This document shows, piece by piece, positions 50,752-59,121 of a stretch of DNA of 64,000 bases; position 1 is the first letter of the stretch; the number at the start of each line of letters is the position of its first letter. A model generated the notes under the pieces. The model did not search any database and was not told where the DNA came from. It saw only the letters and a program-made list of their open reading frames with translations. Both the position numbers and the translations under genes were made by a program. The DNA comes from Arthrobacter sp. efr-133-TYG-118 (GTDB taxonomy: Bacteria > Actinomycetota > Actinomycetes > Actinomycetales > Micrococcaceae), in NCBI RefSeq assembly GCF_030209755.1, contig NZ_JARVRH010000018.1, positions 89,155-153,154 on the forward strand, given 5' to 3'.

Positions 50752-50803
50752 CACTAGATGCCGTTTAGACGCCTCATAACGGCATTGACTGCCAACTACT
50801 TGG
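50752..50803. repeat. Degenerate copy E of the 66-bp palindrome
   Basis: CGTTTAGACGCCTCATAACG resembles the loop region of copy A, and the end ACTACTTGGG resembles the right end. The arms are shortened, so it is perhaps a decayed relative. Confidence 0.5.
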
Positions 50804-50925
50804 GTAGACGACAGCAATTCCAGACACCGCCCCGGGCTACCGCCAAGGGGCGGTGTTCTTTTGGGCCGCGGCCCGACGCAAGGGCCGCCGTCGGGATCCT
50901 GACCAGTTGGGGTGTCCGCCGCCGC

Positions 50926-51018
50926 GACCTGACCTTCCTGACCTTGTTTGCCGCTGGCGAGGCCCGGAATGACGCGACTCGCCGTGTCGTAAGCGCTTTC
51001 CCAATTCAAAGAAGGTCA
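50926..51018. repeat. About 90-bp dispersed element, copy 2
   Basis: GACCTGACCTTCCTGACCTTG (split blocks GACCTTCCTGACCTT), GCGACTCGCCG, AAGCGCTTTCC and TCAAAGAAGGTCAC are the reverse complement of the copy at 32969. The 72 bases 50945-51016 are repeated perfectly at 51080-51151. Confidence 0.82.
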
Positions 51019-51079
51019 CGACGGCGCCAGCGCAGTTGAGTCCCGCGGCGCGCCTTGGCTCTCGGTACCGTCCTCCCCA

Positions 51080-51151
51080 TGTTTGCCGCTGGCGAGGCCC
51101 GGAATGACGCGACTCGCCGTGTCGTAAGCGCTTTCCCAATTCAAAGAAGGT
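51080..51151. repeat. About 90-bp dispersed element, copy 3 (72-bp perfect direct repeat)
   Basis: 72 bases, starting TGTTTGCCGCTGGCG and ending TCAAAGAAGGT, are identical to 50945-51016. The second copy lies 35 bases before the histidine kinase stop codon. Confidence 0.92.
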
Positions 51152-51186
51152 GAAGACGCTCCAAGCCCCGGTCAGTGCGGTCCCGC

Positions 51187-52884
51187 TCAGCTCTCCGTAT
51201 CCAGAGGGAGCCGGACTGAAACCGTGGTTCCCACGCCCAGGGCGGATTCGACATCGAGCCGGCCAGAATGGCGTTCCACAATGTCGTGGGCTATCGCCAG
51301 GCCAAGCCCGCTTCCGGGGATGGCCGCCGTGGAGGCGTTTGAGGCGCGGAAGAACCGTGTGAATACCTGGTCGATTTCCGTTTCGGGGATCCCGACGCCG
51401 GTGTCCTCCACGCGGACCACCACACTGGGAACGGTGCCGGGGTCCGAGCTGATCCCGCTGCTGACGGCGACGTGGCCGCCAGTGGGCGTGAACTTGATCG
51501 CGTTGCTGATGATGTTGGCGAAGACTTGTTCCAGCTTGGCTTCGTCGGCCTGGACAGTCACGGCGCCTGGCGCATGCATCACGGTCAGGGACAGTGAACG
51601 GGAGTCCGCGAGCGGCTGCAACGTCGAGACAACAAGCCGAAGCAGGGTGCCCACATTCACCCGGCTCAATTGGAGGTCGCCGGACGTGTCCTGGTGCGAG
51701 ACGGTGAGCATGTCTTCGATCAGCCGTCGGAGCCGCTCGGCATTTCGCGAAATGACGTCCACCATCCGCTCGACACCCGCGGGAAGAGGTCCTCCGGCGC
51801 CGGTGCGGATCATGTCCAAATAGGCCGTGATGGACGTCAGCGGGGTTCGAAGTTCATGGTTCACCGTGGTGAGGAAGTCGGTCTTGGCCTGGTCGAGTTC
51901 CTGGAGCTTGTACATGACCTGCTGTTGCGCGCCGATCAGGTGGCTCTGCATCAGGCCATACGCCAAGTTCCCGGAGACGTGCTGAATCAGGCCTATTTCG
52001 GCCCGGGTCCATTCCTGCGCCGTGTCCGGGCGGGCGATCCAGATGACTCCGAGAACGAGATCTCCCTCGCCTACCGGCACCACAACAGACGCCGACGGCG
52101 CACCCGCACCACCCAGCGCATCCGCACCACCGGGGCGCCCCGCGAGGGCCGCATCCGCATCACCCGCAGGAGCCCGTTTCGGCAGCGGCTGCACCTCGGC
52201 TTCCGCCCACAATCGCTCCGCCAGGTCGAACGTGGCGATGTCGTCCGTGAGCTCGTGCGGCAGGACTCCCGGTACCAGTCCCGGAGCGTTCCATTCGGCG
52301 CTCACCTGCGGCACCCGGGTGTCCGGGAACGTGGTGAACCAGACGTGTTCCGCGCCCAGGGCCTCGCCGATTCCGTCCACCAGATGCCGGGCAATCCGGC
52401 CTGGATCAATGGTGGACCTGATCGCTGCGGACACCTTCCTCAGGCTCTCCCTCAGTGATTCGGCTTCCGAACGGCGGCGCGTCCGTTCGGCGGCACGGGC
52501 TATCAGTACGAGGGCCCTGTGTGCCCGAAAGGCGGGAGGCTGGCCCCTGTAGACGAAATCCGCAATGGTCCACGCTTCCAGGGCAGCAACATCCAGCTCG
52601 TCCTCGGGATCCAACAAGAGCAAAACCGGCGCGTCATTCCGGGGAAGGAACTCGCGGAGGTCGTTGTCTACCACCAGCACGTCGCTCGGTTCGCTTTCCA
52701 CCGCGGCCGCAAGAGAACCGGCGTCGTGCGCTGAACGAACCATGAACCCTGCCGCGGCGAGCGCCGCAACCGTCTCTGAGTGACGGACCGGGTCGGGGTC
52801 GGCCACCAAGGCGCGGTTTGGCGACGATGCGTCGTTAGTCAAGCGACTCTCCACTACGCTCCTAGTGTCCGGATTGGCCCCCAC
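51187..52884 (-). CDS. Soluble sensor histidine kinase with degenerate receiver and GAF-like domain
   Basis: A 565-residue kinase with no membrane segment. Residues about 24-130 look like a receiver domain, starting ALVADPDPVRHSETVAAL with a possible Asp73 in LVVDNDLREF; the Lys loop is missing. Residues about 145-320 are GAF-like. The dimerisation domain has His343 in TTVNHELRTPLTSITAYLDM, and the ATPase has N box NIISNAIKFTP, then VEDTGVGIP and GSGLGLAIAHDIVERHSGR. A linker with many Ala/Gly/Asp (about 236-262) is unusual. The response regulator at 49613 may be its partner. It overlaps no neighbour; the start is ATG 52884. Confidence 0.92.
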   Translation of the reverse strand: MGANPDTRSVVESRLTNDASSPNRALVADPDPVRHSETVAALAAAGFMVRSAHDAGSLAAAVESEPSDVLVVDNDLREFLPRNDAPVLLLLDPEDELDVAALEAWTIADFVYRGQPPAFRAHRALVLIARAAERTRRRSEAESLRESLRKVSAAIRSTIDPGRIARHLVDGIGEALGAEHVWFTTFPDTRVPQVSAEWNAPGLVPGVLPHELTDDIATFDLAERLWAEAEVQPLPKRAPAGDADAALAGRPGGADALGGAGAPSASVVVPVGEGDLVLGVIWIARPDTAQEWTRAEIGLIQHVSGNLAYGLMQSHLIGAQQQVMYKLQELDQAKTDFLTTVNHELRTPLTSITAYLDMIRTGAGGPLPAGVERMVDVISRNAERLRRLIEDMLTVSHQDTSGDLQLSRVNVGTLLRLVVSTLQPLADSRSLSLTVMHAPGAVTVQADEAKLEQVFANIISNAIKFTPTGGHVAVSSGISSDPGTVPSVVVRVEDTGVGIPETEIDQVFTRFFRASNASTAAIPGSGLGLAIAHDIVERHSGRLDVESALGVGTTVSVRLPLDTES

Positions 52885-52906
52885 GGCGAGCCTACTATCG
52901 AGAACG

Positions 52907-55102
52907 TTACTTGAGCCCCGCCCCAGGCAGTAGTTCGACGGAGCCGAGCGAGTCCGCGACGAAGGCGTAGTCCCACGCGCGCTCGCGCCACTGCACGTAC
53001 CGTCCTGAAGCTCCGCCGTGTCCGCCGTCCATCTCGATCTTCATGACGATCGGCGCCGTGCCGGTAGTCTCGGAACGTAGCACCTGGACCCACTTCGCTG
53101 GCTCCACGTAGAACACGCGGGTGTCGTTGAAAGAGGTCACTGCGGCGATCCGCGGGTACGAAACGGCGCGGATGTTCTCGTACGGGGTGTAGGACTTCAT
53201 GTACTCGTACACCTCGGGATCGGTGATGGGGTTGCCCCATTCCTCCCACTCGAGCGCGGAGAGCGGCAGTTCCGGGTCCAGGATGGTGTTCAGCGCATCC
53301 ACGAATGGCACGGCGGCCACGATCGCCGCGTACTTTTCCGGGGCAAGGTTGGCTACGGCGCCCATGAGCAGGCCGCCCGCGGAGCCACCCATGGCGGCGA
53401 TCCGGCCCGGCGCCACCCAACCGGAGGACGCGAGCCAGTCCGTTGCTGCGATGAAGTCCGTGAAAGTGTTTTTCTTGTTGAGCTTCTTGCCGTCGTCGTA
53501 CCAGCGCCGGCCGAGCTCGCCGCCGCCGCGGATGTGGGCGATCACCATGACGATTCCGCGGTCGAGGAGGGACAGCCGGGCCACCCCGAAGCCGGGATCC
53601 ATGCTGACTTCGTACGAGCCATAGCCGTAGACCAGGCCCGCAGCGCTTGAGTCCTGCGAAACGGAGGCGTGCCGGAGCACGGAAAGCGGCACGCGCGTGC
53701 CGTCCGCCGCCGTCGCCCATTCCCGGGTGGCCACGTAGTCGGACGCAGTGTACCCGCCCAGCACCGGGCTCTCCTTCCGCAGCAGCAGTTCCCCGCTCGG
53801 CAGCGCGGCGGTGGGCAGCACGAAGTCGTACACCCGCGACGGCGTGAAGAAAGACGTGTATCCGATGCGGATCACAGGCGCTTCGTAGTCCGAACCTGCC
53901 ACCCCTGCCGTGTACAGCTCCTCGTCGAAGGCGGGCTCGACGGCGGGGCCCTGCGCGGCGGTTCCCAGACCGGCGAGGGGCAGCACCTGCACGCGTTCGA
54001 TCGTGTCCTGCCGCACTGCCACCACCAGATGCGTCGAGGTGACTCCGGCCCCGTTGACGCGAACGGCGTCGGAATGCTCGACGACGGTGCGCCAGTGCTG
54101 CTCGGCCAGCGGCTTGGCGAACTCGGCCGGGTCCGCGATGGACACCATGGAGTTGATGGCGTCCTTGTTGTGGGTCAGGAGGAGGGTCTCAGCGCCGTCG
54201 AGGAGGAACGGCTCGGCCTCGTAGAGGATGTGTTCGTCGCGGGAAATCACGGTGGACAGGCCGCCGTCGAAGTCGTCGAAGCGCAGCAGGCGCGTTTCGC
54301 TGAATTCCGAGCAGCCGATGCTCAGCACGAGGTACCGCCGGTCGGAGGAGAGTTCGAAGCCGAGCCACATGGCGACGTCGTCCTCTTGGTAGATCACCTC
54401 GTCCTCGCTGACGGGCGTGCCCAGGACGTGCGACTTCACCTGGTACGGGCGCCAGGAATCGTCCACGACGGTGTAGAAGATCCGGGTGCCGTCGGGGGAG
54501 AAGGCCACGCCGTAAAAGATGTTCTCGATGACGTCGGGCAGCAATTCGCCCGTCCGCAGGTCCTTGATGCGAAGCGTGAAGCGTTCCTCGCCGGAGTTGT
54601 CCACGGCGTAGGCATAGAGGTTGCCATCCAACGTCACGGCCGTGCCGCCAACGGAGAAGAACGGTTTGCCTTCCGCCTCGGCGTTGCCGTCCAGCAGGAC
54701 TTCTTCACCCTGGAGTTCGACGCCGGGTTCCACCGCCGGCGGGGTCCAGTCGGCTACCGCATCGCCGGAGTTCGCGGCCCGGAGACGGCAATGAATGCCG
54801 TACTCCTTGCCCTCAACGGAGCGGGTGTAGTACCACCAGCCGTCCTTGCGGCTGGGGACCGAAAGGTCGGTCTCCTGGGTACGTCCCTTGATTTCCTGGA
54901 AGATGGCCTCGCGCAGCGGTTCCTGGTGTGCGGTGACGGCTTCCTGGTAGGCATTTTCAGCCTTCAAGTGCTCAATGACCTCGGAGGACTCCTTGTCCCG
55001 CAGCCATTCGTAGTTGTCCACGAAAACATCGCCGTGGTGCTCGCGTGTGGTGGGCACCTTCTTGGCGACGGGGGGAACTGGAAGCGTGACAGGCTGGTTC
55101 AT
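52907..55102 (-). CDS. S9 family oligopeptidase (protease II / PtrB-like)
   Basis: A 731-residue prolyl-oligopeptidase family serine protease. The beta-propeller covers about residues 70-430. The catalytic domain has the nucleophile Ser in AAMGGSAGGLLMGAVAN (about 570-586), the acid in FNDTRVFYVEPAKW, and the His in EMDGGHGGASGRYVQW. The N-terminus has REHHGDVFVDNYEWLRDKES, typical for PtrB. It cuts short peptides after basic residues in the cytosol. ATG 55102. Single gene, 22 bases from the kinase start. Length is normal. Confidence 0.94.
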   Translation of the reverse strand: MNQPVTLPVPPVAKKVPTTREHHGDVFVDNYEWLRDKESSEVIEHLKAENAYQEAVTAHQEPLREAIFQEIKGRTQETDLSVPSRKDGWWYYTRSVEGKEYGIHCRLRAANSGDAVADWTPPAVEPGVELQGEEVLLDGNAEAEGKPFFSVGGTAVTLDGNLYAYAVDNSGEERFTLRIKDLRTGELLPDVIENIFYGVAFSPDGTRIFYTVVDDSWRPYQVKSHVLGTPVSEDEVIYQEDDVAMWLGFELSSDRRYLVLSIGCSEFSETRLLRFDDFDGGLSTVISRDEHILYEAEPFLLDGAETLLLTHNKDAINSMVSIADPAEFAKPLAEQHWRTVVEHSDAVRVNGAGVTSTHLVVAVRQDTIERVQVLPLAGLGTAAQGPAVEPAFDEELYTAGVAGSDYEAPVIRIGYTSFFTPSRVYDFVLPTAALPSGELLLRKESPVLGGYTASDYVATREWATAADGTRVPLSVLRHASVSQDSSAAGLVYGYGSYEVSMDPGFGVARLSLLDRGIVMVIAHIRGGGELGRRWYDDGKKLNKKNTFTDFIAATDWLASSGWVAPGRIAAMGGSAGGLLMGAVANLAPEKYAAIVAAVPFVDALNTILDPELPLSALEWEEWGNPITDPEVYEYMKSYTPYENIRAVSYPRIAAVTSFNDTRVFYVEPAKWVQVLRSETTGTAPIVMKIEMDGGHGGASGRYVQWRERAWDYAFVADSLGSVELLPGAGLK

Positions 55103-55165
55103 GGGGCAACTCTATAGAGGGCCACCGACGCGCCACCACTGATTTCGCTCAGAGCGGCCGCTCGG

Positions 55166-55639
55166 TCAGCACACCACTGTTCCTTGGAAGGGCTGACCCG
55201 TCCACACATTGGTGGGCGATGCCTGGTACAGCCCGTGGATCTGGTAGGTCCAGGTTCCCTTGGCTGCAGTGGCTTTGGTATAGGTCCAATTGGACGTTTG
55301 CATGTTGCCACCGCCGGGGTTCGTCACGGTGAAATCGTAGGACGTCGCCCGTGGGACTGTTCCATGGCTCACCACGATGATACTGAGGTTGCGTGCAATG
55401 CAGGTGGCCGTCACACTGACACCGGTCGGTGCGGGCAGCGACATAGTCCCCACGCTGGTTGAACCGGAGTTCATTCCAGTAAACGCAGCTTGCGCAATGC
55501 CGGGAGCGAAGACCAGTACGGCAGCCGCTGCCAGGACCGCGGCGAGGCGCCCGAGCGCAGGCGTCTTCGCGACGTCGGCGGTGCTCCGGCTTCTACGCAA
55601 GGTCAGCGGCTTTCTGTCAGGCCCGGTGGTCCGTTCCAT
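55166..55639 (-). CDS. Secreted SipW-cluster protein of unknown function
   Basis: A 157-residue exported protein. It has an Arg-rich N-terminus, a hydrophobic helix LGRLAAVLAAAAVLVFAPGI, then IAQAAFTGMNSGSTSVGTMS. The segment AAFTG followed by SGSTSVGTM resembles the start of SipW-dependent proteins, where cleavage occurs near the F/T position. The rest (APTGVSVTATCIARNLSIIV and YDFTVTNPGG) looks like a fibronectin-like fold with two Cys. No known family. Third gene of the TasA-like/SipW cluster, 58 bases after the signal peptidase stop, on the same strand. Confidence 0.75.
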   Translation of the reverse strand: MERTTGPDRKPLTLRRSRSTADVAKTPALGRLAAVLAAAAVLVFAPGIAQAAFTGMNSGSTSVGTMSLPAPTGVSVTATCIARNLSIIVVSHGTVPRATSYDFTVTNPGGGNMQTSNWTYTKATAAKGTWTYQIHGLYQASPTNVWTGQPFQGTVVC

Positions 55640-55697
55640 TCTTACCGGCTTTTTGCGGTAAGGGCAGCGGACCCGGTTCGGTTCTTTGAAGAGAATT

Positions 55698-56735
55698 TCA
55701 TGCGGCCCGGCGGGTGGTGCTACCGCTCAGGGCTTTTTCCAGCTGCGGCTGATGCTGGCGGACGAGTTCCCCGGCTTGGATCGCCGCGGTGTGATCGGTC
55801 ATGACCAGGGCGTGTTCGAGGCGGACGCAGTGCTGTTCCATCCGGAGCGCCCCGACCATCGAGGAACTGGTTTTCAGGCTGAGCACCGCATCCATCGCGA
55901 GGTCACTGTTGCCGGTGCTGAGGGCGTGGCTGATCTTGTCCACCCGCTGGGGCAGCAGCCTGGCGTAGGCGGCCGCGAACTTCTCGGCGGCTTCCTTGCT
56001 CTTCATCTCCCGGGCCAGGCGCTTGAGGGGGCGGCGGTCAAACGCCGGCAGCGGGCGTTCAGCGGCCCCGGCGTCCACAGCGGCGTTGTCTTCAGGCTTT
56101 TTCCGCCAGATCGAGACGAGGAGCATGACCACCAGGGCGGCCGGAGCGCCATACATCAGGACCTTCAGGACAACGGGATCACGAAGAGCCCGGATCGCGT
56201 TGCCCAGGTACGGGACGGTGAACACCTGCCGGTCCACCTGGCCGCCGGTCAGGGCCGCGGTCCAGGGGTCGGCGCCGTTGTTCGCGTCGCCCTTGGTGCG
56301 GACGGTGGCAGTGCCTTGGCTGTTCACTGCCAGGTCGATGATCCGGTGGGTCTCCACCCGCTGGTCCTCCACCGGGATGTGGTAGGTGATGATGTCCCCG
56401 ACCTTCAGGTTCTGGACCGCGACGGGAACGGTGACAACCACGTCTCCCGGGTTGATCAGCGGCGACATGGAGCCGGTGAGCATGGTGCTGGTCTGGTAGC
56501 CCAGGACGCGGGGCCCGACGGCGAGGAACAGGAACGTCGCGATGGCCGTCACCATGACTGTGCTGGTGATGACGCTGACCATGGCCCGGGCAATCCTCGA
56601 CCCAACTCCCCGGTGCTTATCGGTTCCGGTTGTTCCGGTGTCGGGCTTTTCGGTGCCGGTCTTTACGGAGACGGGTGTCGCCGTCGTGGTGGCCGTCGGG
56701 GAGACCCGCCGTTGGCGGACCGATGATGCGGTCAT
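55698..56735 (-). CDS. SipW-type signal peptidase I fused to an Hpt-like C-terminal domain
   Basis: A 345-residue protein. Residues about 51-74 form a membrane helix; then the ER-type signal peptidase has Ser89 in LTGSMSPLINPGD, His130 in RVETHRIIDL in place of the bacterial Lys, and Asp150 in RTKGDANNGADPW. A second helix is at about 190-209. The C-terminal 120 residues are cytosolic and helical, with AVLSLKTSSSMVGALRMEQ (about 283-301), which lines up with the Hpt phosphotransfer motif HxLKGS, but the His position is Leu285. The neighbouring TasA-like protein is its probable substrate. 55 bases separate the two genes. The fusion is the odd point. Confidence 0.88.
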   Translation of the reverse strand: MTASSVRQRRVSPTATTTATPVSVKTGTEKPDTGTTGTDKHRGVGSRIARAMVSVITSTVMVTAIATFLFLAVGPRVLGYQTSTMLTGSMSPLINPGDVVVTVPVAVQNLKVGDIITYHIPVEDQRVETHRIIDLAVNSQGTATVRTKGDANNGADPWTAALTGGQVDRQVFTVPYLGNAIRALRDPVVLKVLMYGAPAALVVMLLVSIWRKKPEDNAAVDAGAAERPLPAFDRRPLKRLAREMKSKEAAEKFAAAYARLLPQRVDKISHALSTGNSDLAMDAVLSLKTSSSMVGALRMEQHCVRLEHALVMTDHTAAIQAGELVRQHQPQLEKALSGSTTRRAA

Positions 56736-56824
56736 GGCTGGGTCTCCGTTCTGGGGGAGGCCCTCCGCCGTCGTTTTCAGGGGGGCTCGACGGCGGAGGG
56801 CTGGCTGGGGGTTACTGGGCGGGG

Positions 56825-57445
56825 TTACTGGTTGGTGGCGGTGCGTTGGGTGCCCGTGAAGTTGAACGCGATGGTGCTGCTCTGGTTCTGGAGGGTGTTG
56901 TCGGCCGTGGAAGGCAGGGTCAGCGTGACCCGCAGGTTATCGGTGTGGCCGGCCGTGACCGAGGTGAGGTTGGCCAGAGTGAGGTCCGCTCCGATGACGG
57001 GGCGGGAAGCCAGGACCGAGGTGGTGGTGCCGGAGCAAGTGTAGGTGTACGCGGGGGCAGTGCCGGCCTCGGTCCACGCGACGGAGCAGTCATCGACGGC
57101 GACCTGCAGGCCCATGGTGGTGCTGGTGTCCAGCAAGGAGGTCGGCGCGGCCGTGGTGGTGAGGGTGATCGCCGACAGAGACTGGTTTCCGGTGGCGTTG
57201 CTCAGGGTGGCTACGCGCTGCACGGTGTCGCCGGGGACCAGACCGGAAGCGGCGACGCTGAGCCGGTTCGCGGTGCCGGATGCACCCAGGGCGATGTTCA
57301 CGATGCCGGAGGCAACGGTGTTGCTGGCGGAGGTGCTGGAGGTGAAGGCGCCGTAGGTTCCGAGTCCTGCCACGCCGGCAGCAGTGCCGACCAGGGCCAG
57401 GGATGCAATGACTTTACCGGTGGTGGTTTTCAGGCTGAGACCCAT
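56825..57445 (-). CDS. SipW-dependent secreted TasA/camelysin-like protein
   Basis: A 206-residue secreted protein. The long signal peptide begins TTTGKVIASLALVGTAAG and ends in the TasA-like GLGTYGAFTSSTSASNT (about residues 27-43), the region recognised by SipW enzymes. The remainder is beta-rich, Thr/Ser-rich and has two Cys (DDCSVAW and YTCSGTT). TasA-like proteins form fibres in Bacillus biofilms; here no fibre evidence exists beyond similarity and context. It is the first gene of the cluster TasA-like, SipW-Hpt, secreted protein. The 200 bases upstream, to the LCP stop, are AT-richer than their surroundings. Confidence 0.85.
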   Translation of the reverse strand: MGLSLKTTTGKVIASLALVGTAAGVAGLGTYGAFTSSTSASNTVASGIVNIALGASGTANRLSVAASGLVPGDTVQRVATLSNATGNQSLSAITLTTTAAPTSLLDTSTTMGLQVAVDDCSVAWTEAGTAPAYTYTCSGTTTSVLASRPVIGADLTLANLTSVTAGHTDNLRVTLTLPSTADNTLQNQSSTIAFNFTGTQRTATNQ

Positions 57446-57647
57446 GATGATTTCCGTTTCTTGAAGCCCGGGAGACCGGGACTTTGCTGTCCGATGACCC
57501 CTACTTTCCGGCAGGATTCATAGGAAGACGCAAGGATTCCCCAAGCTTCCGTTCAAGATTGGTTAAATATTCGATCAAGTAATTTTCGAGTGGTGGGAGG
57601 CGGGTGCTTGCAGCCTCCGAGTAGTGGAAACGAGTAGCCGTGACGGC

Positions 57648-58703
57648 TCAGTAACCATGTGCAGCCACATACTGCGGGAGTGTGTCATCCCGCAGTGCCG
57701 CCGCTACTTCTCCGATTCCCGCGTAGTCCGGCAGCACGATGGATTGTCCGTCCGGGGAAGTGCCCGTGCCTGCAGTGGGCAGGGTGAAGAAGACAGAGGC
57801 GCCGGGATCAACTGTGCGGAGTGCGTAGGCCAGGATGGCGACTGAGGCCGGGTCGTATCCCTGGTCCACCGTGAGGTAGTTTGTGGCGAACTTGACCAGA
57901 CCAAGGACGGCAGCGGGAGTCTGGATTCCGCCCCTTAGCTTGCTCAGAAGGGCATGAAGGAACGTCTGCTGGTTGCGGACGCGTTGGTAGTCTCCGTCCA
58001 CGAACGAGTAGCGCTCGCGGACGAACTCCAAGGCCGCTTCCCCGTCCAAGTGATTGACGCCGGCAACAAAGACGTGGTGGGTGTCAAAGCTCGCGGTAAA
58101 GGGCAGCGTGACATTGACGTCGATCCCGCCCAAGCCATCCGTGAGGACCTTGAAGCCCTGGAAATCCAGCATGACGGTGTGGTCTATATGGGTACCCAAT
58201 AGCGTCTCGACGGTCCGGACCACCAGGGGGATGCCTCCCACTTCAAGGCTGGCGTTGATTTTGGATGCGCCATAACCCGGGATGTTCACCCAGTTGTCGC
58301 GCATGATCGAAATGCCGTAGACCTTTTGCCGGTCCGCCGGAACATGGATCAGCATCAGGCAATCCGAGCGTTGGTCCGACGACTGGCCTGTTGTGACGGT
58401 CTGGTTGTTTTGGTCCCTGGCATTCGCGCGGCTGTCGCTGCCAATCACGAGGATGTTCATGGGGGCTGCCGGAAGCTCAGGGATTGTCGGCGGTGCGGGT
58501 GCGGGTGCGGGTGCCGCAGCGGTTGGCGCGGGAGACTTGGTAGGGGACGAAGTATGGGTAGCGGTGGCGCCCGAGGAGGCGCTTGCGGGCGAGGGTCCGG
58601 ACGAGGTCCTGTTGGATCCGGCGATCACCGCGGCCAGGACCACCACGAGGGCCAGCAGAATTGCCAGCCCCGCCGCAAGCCACAGTCGCCGTCGTCCGCT
58701 CAT
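57648..58703 (-). CDS. LytR-CpsA-Psr (LCP) family protein
   Basis: A 351-residue LCP protein that joins wall polymers such as teichoic acids or polysaccharide to peptidoglycan. After a membrane helix LAAGLAILLALVVVLAAVIA (about residues 10-29) is a linker rich in Ser, Pro, Ala and Thr. The catalytic domain contains MNILVIGSDSRAN (about 83-95), GISIMRDNWVNIPGYGASKI (about 132-151), then FVRERYSFVDGDYQRVRNQQ (about 233-252), where the Arg residues bind the pyrophosphate. It acts outside the membrane. Length is usual. It lies upstream of the TasA-like cluster on the same strand, but 202 bases apart. Confidence 0.92.
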   Translation of the reverse strand: MSGRRRLWLAAGLAILLALVVVLAAVIAGSNRTSSGPSPASASSGATATHTSSPTKSPAPTAAAPAPAPAPPTIPELPAAPMNILVIGSDSRANARDQNNQTVTTGQSSDQRSDCLMLIHVPADRQKVYGISIMRDNWVNIPGYGASKINASLEVGGIPLVVRTVETLLGTHIDHTVMLDFQGFKVLTDGLGGIDVNVTLPFTASFDTHHVFVAGVNHLDGEAALEFVRERYSFVDGDYQRVRNQQTFLHALLSKLRGGIQTPAAVLGLVKFATNYLTVDQGYDPASVAILAYALRTVDPGASVFFTLPTAGTGTSPDGQSIVLPDYAGIGEVAAALRDDTLPQYVAAHGY

Positions 58704-59121
58704 GTCCGGAACGTATCACCCAGGTGAGTTAAAAACGCATCAGGCAAGGCCTCATTTCGGCCACAAAAATTGCCCGTGTGCAATCACCGTGTCTCGACAA
58801 AATAACGTTCCAGGAGCACGATGAGAGATAAATCTCTCGCCTTCACACGGGCCGGCTTTGCCGTGTCCTTCGGTTCCGTAATGGGGGGCTCTTAGCCCAC
58901 GGAGCTGGACGTTATCCCTGCGAGCAAGGGAGGATCCTGCATGGCCCCAACTTCGTGGCGCCGCACCGTATGCGGGGGATGGGCAGCAGCTGCGAGCTGA
59001 AGTTCATAGGGAAGTTCAAGGAAACCGAGTCACCGTCAAACGACGCCATGGTCTCCGGCGCCTCAAAATTTCCAGGCTATTAACAGCCGGTCAGCAAAGA
59101 TTTTCCTAAGGAATGAGTCTT
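58704..59121. other. Divergent 418-base region with two possible short ORFs and hairpins
   Basis: Between the LCP gene and the cupredoxin gene lies no clear gene. ATG 58821 (24 codons to TAG 58895) has CAGGAGCACG before it, and ATG 58941 (19 codons to TGA 59000) has GGGAGGATCCTGC before it; both are in the plus-strand frame and separated only by stop codons. The products MRDKSLAFTRAGFAVSFGSV and MAPTSWRRTVCGGWAAAAS are not similar to any family I know. Possible hairpins: ACACGG with CCGTGT (58845-58863). It may be a leader RNA of the cupredoxin gene. Confidence 0.35.

Larger units (their letters stand above)
50804..51186. other. Gene-free region with dispersed repeats
   Basis: Between the tiny secreted protein and the histidine kinase, 496 bases hold no credible gene. 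The left part has the 60-nt element and a degenerate 66-bp palindrome, followed by two copies of the 90-bp type element. A plus-strand GC-rich hairpin CCGCCCC...GGGGCGG lies at about 50829-50852 (CACCGCCCC with GGGGCGGTG) and could end the regulator transcript. Confidence 0.6.

Noticed and set aside
53669..55117. Plus-strand open frame of 482 codons antisense to the oligopeptidase gene
   Set aside because: Arg/Gly/His-rich shadow sequence; the minus-strand oligopeptidase is full length with catalytic residues.
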